Below are positions 1-6,712 of a stretch of DNA of 38,606 bases, piece after piece. This stretch comes from Paracoccaceae bacterium (GTDB lineage: Bacteria; Pseudomonadota; Alphaproteobacteria; Rhodobacterales; Rhodobacteraceae): contig SKYA01000029.1 of the NCBI GenBank assembly GCA_007128135.1, positions 1-38,606 on the forward strand, written 5' to 3'. A model generated the notes under the pieces. That model did not search any database. It was not told where the DNA came from and saw only the letters and a program-made list of their open reading frames with translations. The position numbers were made by a program, and so were the translations under genes. The stretch's first letter is position 1; the number at the start of each line of letters is the position of its first letter.

Positions 1-1131
1 ATCGCGCACGCAATCGGCGGTTTCGGGGACGTTCGACAGCACCGTGGGCGGGTAGAAATAGCCCTTGCCCTCGGGAACCACCCCACCGCATTCCAGCACA
101 GCGCCCTTGGCAATCGCATCGGCCACGAACTCGGCCACCTTGTCACGCGTTGCGGCATTGACCAGCGGGCCGACATCGACGCTTGGGTCGGTGCCATCCC
201 CGACCTTCAAGGCCGACATGGCAGCAGTCAGGCGGCGGGTAAACTCTGCGGCCACAGACTCATGGACATAGATGCGGTTGGCGGCTGTGCAGGCCTCGCC
301 CAGATTGCGCATCTTGGCCAGCATTGTGCCTACAATTGCCACGTCCATATCGGCATCGTCGAACACGATCACGGGCGCATTGCCGCCCAGCTCCATCGCG
401 GGTTTGAGAACCTGATCGGCAGCCCCCTTCAGAAGCGTGCGTCCGACACCCGTCGATCCGGTAAAGCTGACCACCCGCACGCGGGGGTCATGCAGCATGT
501 GATCGACCAGCGCGCCGGTGCGCCGCGAGGGCAGCACGTTCACCAGCCCCGGCGGCACGCCCGCCTCGGTCAGCAATGGCATGAGCGCCAGCATGGTCAG
601 CGGCGTTTCCGAGGCGGGCTTGATGATCACCCCGCACCCGGCGGCCAGCGCGGGCGCGATCTTGCGCGTGCCCATCGCCGCCGGATAATTCCAGGGCGTG
701 ATCAGCACCGCCAGCCCTGCGGGCTTGTGCTGCACGATGATCCGCGCGCCAGAGCTGGGCGCATGGGTGATCAGCCCGTCAGCGCGCACCGCCTCTTCCG
801 CAAACCAGCGGAAGAATTCAGCGGCATAGGTGGCCTCGCCCATGGCATCCGCGCGCGCCTTGCCGTTTTCCAGCGTGATCAGGCGGGCGAAATGATCCAG
901 CTGCGCGGTCATCAGCTCCCAAGCCTTGCGCAACACTTCGGACCGCTGGCGCGGCGTGCGCGCGGCCCATTCGGCCATGGCGGCTTCGGCGGCATCAAGG
1001 GCCCCGTCGGCATCGGTGATCTCTGCCGAGGCGACCGAGGCCAGCACCTCCTCGGTGGCGGGGTTGATCACGTCGAACCGCTCTGCCGTCTTGTGCCATG
1101 TGCCGTTGATGTAGAGATCGGTGTAATCCAT
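1..1131 (-). CDS. NAD(P)-dependent aldehyde dehydrogenase (succinate-semialdehyde type), 3' end cut by window edge
   Basis: The visible 377 residues start at ATG 1129-1131 and run off the window, so about 70-110 C-terminal residues are missing compared with a usual 450-490. Seen: TPWNYP with the oxyanion Asn148, FTGSTGVG at 223-230 (nucleotide binding), general-base Glu247 in MELGG, and nucleophile Cys281 in NLGEACTAANR. The family oxidises an aldehyde to a carboxylate with NAD(P)+ in the cytoplasm; the overall pattern is closest to GabD-like semialdehyde dehydrogenases, but the substrate cannot be read from sequence. The start has a GAGG about 5 nt upstream and lies 17 nt after the E2 stop, so it is the last visible gene of the operon. 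An aldehyde released by the upstream E1/E2 system is the obvious candidate substrate (inference). Confidence 0.92.
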   Translation of the reverse strand, partial: MDYTDLYINGTWHKTAERFDVINPATEEVLASVASAEITDADGALDAAEAAMAEWAARTPRQRSEVLRKAWELMTAQLDHFARLITLENGKARADAMGEATYAAEFFRWFAEEAVRADGLITHAPSSGARIIVQHKPAGLAVLITPWNYPAAMGTRKIAPALAAGCGVIIKPASETPLTMLALMPLLTEAGVPPGLVNVLPSRRTGALVDHMLHDPRVRVVSFTGSTGVGRTLLKGAADQVLKPAMELGGNAPVIVFDDADMDVAIVGTMLAKMRNLGEACTAANRIYVHESVAAEFTRRLTAAMSALKVGDGTDPSVDVGPLVNAATRDKVAEFVADAIAKGAVLECGGVVPEGKGYFYPPTVLSNVPETADCVRD

Positions 1132-1148
1132 GGGTGCCTCGCGGGGGG

Positions 1149-2441
1149 TTAAAGCAGGTGACGCAGCGGGTCGTGCATCCGCCCTGCGAATTCGGAAAGA
1201 AGGGCGATTGCCTGATCCGGTGCGATCCCTGCAGATGTGCATTCCAGAATCAGCGACAGACCGTCGCCCTTCTTGAGAAGCGTCAGCACCGGCACATCTT
1301 CTGCGCCCATGCAGACTCCAGTCAGCGCGCTCATGCGCAGATCGCGCAACAGCAGATCGGGCGCGGCGTCGGAGGCTGTGACAGCCGACAGGCTGCGCCC
1401 GGTCGGCACATCATACGCGCGCCTGTTGCCAAAGCGGTCAACAGCCACGGTCGCAGTGCGGCCAAGGCAGGCCCCGGCAAGACCTGCCAGCAGGGCATCA
1501 GCATCGCTCAGCCCCTTTGCGTCGGCAGCCCATGTGGCGAAGGCGCCAAAGCCGTCCTGCGCGCAAGCGGCTTGCAGCCGCATTGCCCGCACAGCCGTTC
1601 CAGTCTGAGTCTCGGGTCTGGCGGCTGGCAGGTTTTCCAGAATTTCAAGATCGCGCATGTGATAGGGCTGCGGATGGCCCGCCTGCACCAGACGCGCCAG
1701 ATCCAGCCCCTTTTCCATCGCCACGCGGCGCAGTCTGGGCGAGGCAAGGATACGATCAGACGCTTGGGGCGCGAGGGCTGGTGTCGCGGGCCCGGGCCTT
1801 GGCGCAGGGTCAGGTGTCGCCTCCGGTTCCGGGGCCGGCGCTGGCGTGACTTTCGGCGCGGGCGCCTTTTCGGCCACCCCGCGCGCTACTGGTCTTTCGG
1901 GCTTCTCGGTCGAGATCACCGCCACAGCCTGCCCCACGGGCACCTCATCCCCCGGCTGCGCCAGCGTCGCGGCCAGATAGCCGCTGGCCCCTGCGGGCAC
2001 TTCCATCGTGGCCTTGTCGGTTTCCACCTCGAACAGGGACTCATCGGCGCCGACCTGGGCGCCAAGGTCCACCAGCCAGCCGACCAGCACGCCGCTATCC
2101 TGCGCCATGCCCAGTTGCGGCATGCTGATCTGTTTTCCTTCGGGCAGTGCATCAGCGTTATCCGCCTGTGCTCGGAGTGCGGCGGGCGGCGCGTCAACCT
2201 CTGCACTCTCCGAAATCCGCGCGATCGTCTTGCCGACAGGCACATCCTCGCCCTCGGCCGCTGTCACATGGGTCAGATAGCCGCTGGCCTGTGCCTCGAC
2301 CTCCATCGTGGCCTTGTCGGTTTCGACCTCGAACAGCGCGTCGCCCCTGGCAACCTTGTCGCCTGGCGCCTTCAGCCAGGACACGATCTTGCCTGCATCC
2401 TGTGCCATGCCAAGCTGTGGCATTGTCACCTCATGCGGCAT
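1149..2441 (-). CDS. Dihydrolipoamide acyltransferase-like E2 with two lipoyl domains and a degenerate catalytic domain
   Basis: 430 aa. Two tandem lipoyl domains (about 3-77 and 105-177) each carry the lipoylation motif ETDKATMEV, with Lys43 and Lys143 as attachment sites. A Pro/Ala-rich swinging linker (about 180-228) leads to an E3/E1-binding domain (about 229-268, ASPRLRR). The C-terminal 155 residues align loosely with the 2-oxoacid acyltransferase domain, including the terminal HDPLRHLL that resembles EDPxxLL, but that domain is normally about 230 residues. The catalytic HxxxDG motif is absent: the equivalent stretch near residues 399-406 reads LECTSAGI. It is translationally coupled to E1-beta (11-nt overlap, GGGGAG ribosome site inside the upstream gene). 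It should still carry and present lipoyl groups to E1; acyl transfer to CoA may depend on another E2 core (inference). No E3 gene is in the window. Confidence 0.85.
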   Translation of the reverse strand: MPHEVTMPQLGMAQDAGKIVSWLKAPGDKVARGDALFEVETDKATMEVEAQASGYLTHVTAAEGEDVPVGKTIARISESAEVDAPPAALRAQADNADALPEGKQISMPQLGMAQDSGVLVGWLVDLGAQVGADESLFEVETDKATMEVPAGASGYLAATLAQPGDEVPVGQAVAVISTEKPERPVARGVAEKAPAPKVTPAPAPEPEATPDPAPRPGPATPALAPQASDRILASPRLRRVAMEKGLDLARLVQAGHPQPYHMRDLEILENLPAARPETQTGTAVRAMRLQAACAQDGFGAFATWAADAKGLSDADALLAGLAGACLGRTATVAVDRFGNRRAYDVPTGRSLSAVTASDAAPDLLLRDLRMSALTGVCMGAEDVPVLTLLKKGDGLSLILECTSAGIAPDQAIALLSEFAGRMHDPLRHLL

Positions 2442-3426
2442 GGATCATCTCCCCGGCGCAGAGCCTGCGGGCATTGGCGGCAACCCCCTCGGGCGTGGGC
2501 ACGGTCAGGTCCTCCAGCGCGGGGCTGAAGGGCACGGGCACATCCATCGCGCCCATGCGCAGCACGGGTGCATCCAGATGGTAGAAGGCTTTCTCGTTCA
2601 GGCGGCTCGCGATCTCTGCGGTCACGCCATAGCTCTGATGGCCTTCATCAATGACAATCGCGCGGCTGGTCTTCTTCACGCTCTCAACCAGCGTGGCCTC
2701 GTCCAGCGGCACGATGGTTCGCGGGTCGATCACTTCGGCGCTGATCCCCTCTGCGGCCAGAATTTCGGCGGCTTTCTCGGCCACCTGCACCATCGAGGAT
2801 GTGCCGATCAGCGTGATGTCGCGCCCCTCGCGCTTCACATTGGCCACGCCGAAAGGAATGAGATACTCCTCTTCCTGGACAGGGGCCTTGTCCTGATACA
2901 TCAGCTTGTCTTCAAAGATCACCACCGGGTTGTTGTCGCGGATCGCGGTCTTCATCAGGCCCTTCGCCTCATAGGCCGAAGACGGCATCGCTACCTTCAG
3001 CCCCGGAATATGCGCCACGATGGCCTGCAGCGACTGGCTGTGCTGCGCGGCGGACCGGCGCGTGGCCCCCAGATTGGTGCGCAGGACCAGCGGCACGGTC
3101 AGCTTGCCGCCCGACATGTAATGCGTCTTGGCGGCCTGGTTACACAGCTGGTCCATGATCAGGAAGATGAAATCCCCGAACATCAGATCCACGATGGGGC
3201 GGGCACCGGTCATGGCCGCGCCCACGGCCATGCCCATGAAGCCCGGCTCGGAAATCGGCGTGTCGATCACGCGCGCGGTGCCGAATTCCTCGACAAGGCC
3301 AGACAGCACCTTGAACGGGGTTCCCGCCTCGGCCACGTCCTCGCCCATCAGGAACACGGTCGGGTCGCGGCGCATTTCCTCGGCAATGGCCTCGTTCACG
3401 GCCTGGGACAGGGTAATCTCGCGCAT
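2431..3426 (-). CDS. 2-oxoacid/acetoin dehydrogenase E1 component, beta subunit
   Basis: 331 aa, the usual length for the beta chain of heterotetrameric E1 (AcoB/PdhB/BkdB families). The N-terminal pyrimidine-binding domain has the thiamine-activating Glu in TPISEPGF (about residue 60), and the transketolase C-terminal domain covers roughly 200-325. With the alpha subunit it binds thiamine diphosphate, decarboxylates a 2-oxo acid or cleaves an alpha-hydroxyketone, and reductively acylates the lipoyl group of E2. The start at 3426 has a strong GAGGAG about 5 nt upstream and lies 11 nt after the alpha gene. Family size and SDR/ALDH neighbours favour an acetoin-dehydrogenase-like role over housekeeping pyruvate dehydrogenase, but sequence alone does not settle the substrate. 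Confidence 0.9.
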   Translation of the reverse strand: MREITLSQAVNEAIAEEMRRDPTVFLMGEDVAEAGTPFKVLSGLVEEFGTARVIDTPISEPGFMGMAVGAAMTGARPIVDLMFGDFIFLIMDQLCNQAAKTHYMSGGKLTVPLVLRTNLGATRRSAAQHSQSLQAIVAHIPGLKVAMPSSAYEAKGLMKTAIRDNNPVVIFEDKLMYQDKAPVQEEEYLIPFGVANVKREGRDITLIGTSSMVQVAEKAAEILAAEGISAEVIDPRTIVPLDEATLVESVKKTSRAIVIDEGHQSYGVTAEIASRLNEKAFYHLDAPVLRMGAMDVPVPFSPALEDLTVPTPEGVAANARRLCAGEMIHAA

Positions 3427-3437
3427 TCTCTCTCTCC

Positions 3438-4415
3438 TCAGGCCGCGTATACATGCATGTCGACTTCGGACGCATCCGGATAGGCGGCCTCCAGCGCATA
3501 GGCGACGGCCTCGGCGGCGTCCTTCTCGATCTGCGCATTCAGCGCATCAAGCTCGTCCTCGCTGGCGATCCCCTCGCTGACCAGATGCGCGCGGAAGCGG
3601 ATGATCGGGTCGCGATTGTCGCGCCAGTCCTTCTCCTCGGCCTTCGAGCGGTAGTATTCGCGGTTGATGTCGCCGACATGGTGACCGTGATAGCGGTAGG
3701 TCATCAGTTCCATGAAGAACGGTCCTTCACCTTTGCGGGCGCGCGCGACCAGCTTGCGGGTCAGGTCATTGACCGCCAGCACATCCTGCCCGTCCACCTG
3801 ATGCGCCTCGATCCCGAAGGCCTCAGCCCGCGCGGTGATCGAGCCGGCGGCGATTTCCTCGGTCTTCGTATACTCGGAATAGCCGTTGTTCTCGCAGGCG
3901 TAGATTACCGGAAGCTTCCAGAGGGCGGCCATGTTCATGACCTCGTACATCAGACCCTGCGCGGTCGCCCCGTCACCGAAGAAACAGACCGTCACATCGT
4001 CGCTGCCCTGCAATTTCGCACGCAGCGCAGAGCCAGTGGCAATCCCCATCGAGCCGCCAACGATGGCATTCGCGCCCAGATTGCCGTGGCTCTGGTCCGC
4101 GATATGCATCGAGCCGCCCTTGCCCCGGCAATACCCCTCGGCCTTGCCCAAGAGCTCGCAGAACATCTGCTTGAAATCGGCGCCCTTGGCCACGCAATGC
4201 CCATGCCCGCGATGGGTCGAGGTGATGCGGTCGTCATCGGTCAGCGCTTCGCAGATGCCCACGGCCACGGCCTCTTCGCCCGAATACATATGCGTCAGAC
4301 CGGGCATCTTCGCCGACAGGTAAAGCTGGTTGGCATTATCCTCGAAGGTGCGAATACGCACCATCTGGGTATACATGCGCAGATAGTCTTCGGTATTCGA
4401 CTTGGCCTTGGCCAT
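3438..4415 (-). CDS. 2-oxoacid/acetoin dehydrogenase E1 component, alpha subunit
   Basis: 325 aa, matching AcoA/PdhA-type alpha subunits. The thiamine-diphosphate motif starts at GDGATAQG (147-154) and ends at CENNGYS (174-180); the THRGHGH stretch at 67-73 is also typical. The reading frame is open 34 codons further upstream to 4517, but the start at 4415 (MAKAKSNTED) has a GAGAGGA ribosome site about 7 nt before it and matches where the family begins. The longer form would also run into the stop region of the M24 gene and through an intergenic hairpin. It forms an alpha2-beta2 tetramer with the product of the next gene. Catalytic roles are known for the family; the substrate is not determined here. 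Confidence 0.92.
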   Translation of the reverse strand: MAKAKSNTEDYLRMYTQMVRIRTFEDNANQLYLSAKMPGLTHMYSGEEAVAVGICEALTDDDRITSTHRGHGHCVAKGADFKQMFCELLGKAEGYCRGKGGSMHIADQSHGNLGANAIVGGSMGIATGSALRAKLQGSDDVTVCFFGDGATAQGLMYEVMNMAALWKLPVIYACENNGYSEYTKTEEIAAGSITARAEAFGIEAHQVDGQDVLAVNDLTRKLVARARKGEGPFFMELMTYRYHGHHVGDINREYYRSKAEEKDWRDNRDPIIRFRAHLVSEGIASEDELDALNAQIEKDAAEAVAYALEAAYPDASEVDMHVYAA

Positions 4416-4500
4416 GGCAGCGTCCTCTCGAAGGGGCCTCGGCCCCCATTTCATCTTGCCGGAAATACTCCCGCCGGAGGCCACGCCCCGACAGGGGCGT
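4416..4500 (-). other. Intercistronic region with hairpins and a Rhodobacterales-style GC-rich element
   Basis: The 85 nt between the M24 gene and E1-alpha hold a perfect 7-bp hairpin right after the M24 stop: arms ACGCCCC (4483-4489) and GGGGCGT (4494-4500), loop GACA on the plus strand (UGUC in the transcript). A second hairpin is formed by GGGGCC (4433-4438) and GGCCCC (4441-4446). Between them, 4463-4480 read on the minus strand gives CCTCCGGCGGGAGTATTT, followed by a GCAAGATGAAA-like tail. From memory, this type of sequence recurs between genes of Rhodobacterales. No U-tract follows, so processing or stabilisation within the operon seems more likely than termination (inference). Confidence 0.6.
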
Positions 4501-5799
4501 TCAGTAGCGGTTGGCAATGGGCAGGTCTTCTGCAGGGAACAGGCTGATCACTTCGCAGCCTGTTTCAGTAACCACCACTTCCTCCTCGATCCGCGCGGCC
4601 GAGTAGCCATCCGTGGCGGGGCAATAGGTTTCCAGCGCGAAAACCATCCCGGTCTTGATCTCCATCGGGTGATCCAGACTGATCGCCCGGCTGATGATCG
4701 GGCGCTCATGCAGCGCCAGTCCCAGTCCATGGCCGAATTGCAGGCCAAAGGCCGTCTGCTCGTCAGGAAAGCCAATTTCCTGCGCGGTGGGCCAGACCTC
4801 AGCCACCTTGTCGGTGCTGACCCCCGGCTTGATCATCGCGATAGACGCATCGATCCACTCGCGCGCCTTCACATAGGCATCGTTCTGCGCAGGCGTCGCG
4901 CGGCCGATGTTGAAGGTCCGGTAGTAGCAGGTCCGATAGCCCTGATAGCTTTGCAGGATGTCGAAGAAGGCCTGATCACCGGGCCGGAAATAGCGGTCGG
5001 TGAAATTGTGCGGATGCGGGTTGCAGCGCTCGCCCGAGATGGCGTTGATCGCCTCGACATCATCCGAGCCCATCTCGTAGAGCATCTTGTTGGACAGCGC
5101 GACAATGTCATTCTCGCGGATGCCGGGTTTCAGTTCCTCATAGATCATATGATAGACACCATCGACCATCGCGGCGGCCTGCGTCAGAAGCTGGATCTCG
5201 TCCCAGTTCTTGATCTCGCGCGCGGCCAGCATGATCTGCTGGCCATCGACCACGTTCAGCCCCTCTTCCTGCAGCGCGTGGAACATCGCGGTTTCGGCGT
5301 AATCCACGCCCACCTGCATGTCGCCCATGCCCGCATCGCGGATCAGCCCCGCGATTTCCTTCGCATACTGACGCATCAGCCCGAATTCTGGCGGGATTGT
5401 TCCGCGCATGCCCACCACGCCCGCGCGGCAATGATCCGGCACAAGCCAGTCCGAGAACTTCTTGTGGTGCATCGCCGCCGAGCCGAAGTCCCACACATAG
5501 GGCGCATCATCGCCCGTCAGCAAGCAGAAGCGACACATCTTGTCGCGTTCCCACTCGCCGATCTTGGTGGCCGAAACATAGCGGATATTGTTCACATCGA
5601 ACAACAACAGCGTGCCCGCCTGCGACGCCTGCAACGCCTGCCGCGTCCGCGCCAGCCGGTAGCGGCGCAGCCGGTCATGGTCGATCCGGCGCTCGAAATC
5701 GACCGAGGTATGACCCCAGGCGGGCAACCGCCCCTCCCAGCGCCAGTTGGGTTCCAGGTCCTGCGGGGTCAGCAGGTTCGGCATCAGGGCTCGTGACAT
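4501..5799 (-). CDS. M24-family (creatinase/Xaa-Pro dipeptidase fold) protein with one altered metal ligand
   Basis: 432 aa: an N-terminal creatinase-like domain (about 40-190) and a C-terminal pita-bread domain (about 200-425). The family signature aligns as Asp280, then Cys291 where the second metal-binding Asp is expected (spacing of 11 kept, followed by RTF), His357 in FGHGLG, Glu390 in FALET and Glu405 in ARIEE. Four of five ligands remain. Creatinase, a C-N hydrolase of this fold, has also lost metal ligands, so a non-peptidase hydrolase or lyase is plausible. The DMSP lyase DddP and the ectoine hydrolase DoeA share the fold, so peptidase activity should not be assumed. It has no signal peptide and is probably cytoplasmic. 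A GAGAGGA lies about 10 nt before the start. It sits between an SDR and the E1 genes in one operon, so it likely acts on a pathway intermediate (inference). Confidence 0.85.
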   Translation of the reverse strand: MSRALMPNLLTPQDLEPNWRWEGRLPAWGHTSVDFERRIDHDRLRRYRLARTRQALQASQAGTLLLFDVNNIRYVSATKIGEWERDKMCRFCLLTGDDAPYVWDFGSAAMHHKKFSDWLVPDHCRAGVVGMRGTIPPEFGLMRQYAKEIAGLIRDAGMGDMQVGVDYAETAMFHALQEEGLNVVDGQQIMLAAREIKNWDEIQLLTQAAAMVDGVYHMIYEELKPGIRENDIVALSNKMLYEMGSDDVEAINAISGERCNPHPHNFTDRYFRPGDQAFFDILQSYQGYRTCYYRTFNIGRATPAQNDAYVKAREWIDASIAMIKPGVSTDKVAEVWPTAQEIGFPDEQTAFGLQFGHGLGLALHERPIISRAISLDHPMEIKTGMVFALETYCPATDGYSAARIEEEVVVTETGCEVISLFPAEDLPIANRY

Positions 5800-5881
5800 G
5801 AGAAAAATCCTCTCGGGCGACGGGGCCGGCCCGCCGTTGAACTGTGCGATGTTGTGCGAAAGTTTGCGTGCGGGGCTGGCG

Positions 5882-6691
5882 TTACTGCATGATCATGCCG
5901 CCATCGATCATGATCAGCTGGCCGGTCATGTAATCACTGTCATCCGAGCACAGGAAGGCAGCGGTGCCCTGCACGTCCTCGGGGTAGCTGTAGCGTTTCA
6001 TGGTGATCATGGTCTTGGCCAGATGGTCCATCGACTGGCCTTCCTTCTCGAACATCCCGATCTTGACCAGATCCTTGTCAAGCTGTTCCCAGAGTTCGGT
6101 GCGCACGACGCCGGGGCCATAGCCGTTCACGGTGATCTTGTGGTCCCAAAGGGCTTTTGCACCGCCAATGATCATGGCGAGAACCGCATATTTGGAACAG
6201 GAATAGGGGATCACGTCCAGAAACGCCGTGCGTGAGACGATCGAGCCCACGGGAATGATCTTGTAGGGGTGATCTTCCATGGGACCCTGAGCGATCATCT
6301 GGCGCGCGGCCTCCTGCATGCCCAGAAGCACACCCTTGGCGTTGATGTTCATGATCATGTCCCAATTGTCTTCGTCAATGTCCATGAACATGCGCGGCTT
6401 GTTCACACCTGCGTTCAGCAGCGCCACATTGATCGACCCGAAGGCATCGACACAGGCCGCAACCGCTGCCGCGTTGTCCTCGCGCGAGGTGACATTCAGC
6501 TTTACGGCAACAGCCTTGCCATTGCCTGCCGCATTGATCTCGGCGGCCACCTCGTTGACGCCGTCCGCATTGACATCGCCAAGGCAGACATTGGCCCCTT
6601 GCGCGGCGAAATGGCGGGCATTCTGCGCGCCCATCCCCTGCGCGGCCCCGGTGATCAGGATGTTCTTGCCCTTCAGGCGTGTGGTGTCCAT
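5882..6691 (-). CDS. Short-chain dehydrogenase/reductase (diol or polyol dehydrogenase-like)
   Basis: 269 aa classical SDR. Seen: cofactor motif TGAAQGMG (14-21), an Asp at 39 after the second strand that favours NAD(H), NAG at 93-95, and the catalytic Ser150, Tyr163 and Lys167 (YSCSK). The C-terminus ends in the usual TGQLIMIDGG-type stretch. An in-frame ATG 18 nt upstream exists, but AAGGAGGA lies just before 6691, which decides that start. Such enzymes interconvert secondary alcohols and ketones with NAD(P). With the E1/E2 genes downstream it could make the ketone or hydroxyketone that the complex cleaves (inference). It is 21 nt downstream of the regulator gene and in the same operon. Confidence 0.9.
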   Translation of the reverse strand: MDTTRLKGKNILITGAAQGMGAQNARHFAAQGANVCLGDVNADGVNEVAAEINAAGNGKAVAVKLNVTSREDNAAAVAACVDAFGSINVALLNAGVNKPRMFMDIDEDNWDMIMNINAKGVLLGMQEAARQMIAQGPMEDHPYKIIPVGSIVSRTAFLDVIPYSCSKYAVLAMIIGGAKALWDHKITVNGYGPGVVRTELWEQLDKDLVKIGMFEKEGQSMDHLAKTMITMKRYSYPEDVQGTAAFLCSDDSDYMTGQLIMIDGGMIMQ

Positions 6692-6712
6692 GGCGTCCTC
6701 CTTGCGCATTGG

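Noticed and set aside
1149-4415. Housekeeping pyruvate dehydrogenase operon
   Set aside because: E2 is degenerate, no E3 is present, and the genes sit in a regulated catabolic operon with SDR, M24 and ALDH genes.
4501-5799. DMSP lyase DddP
   Set aside because: Same M24 superfamily and plausible taxon, but DddP keeps its metal-binding aspartates while this protein has Cys291, and the surrounding genes do not point to DMSP metabolism.
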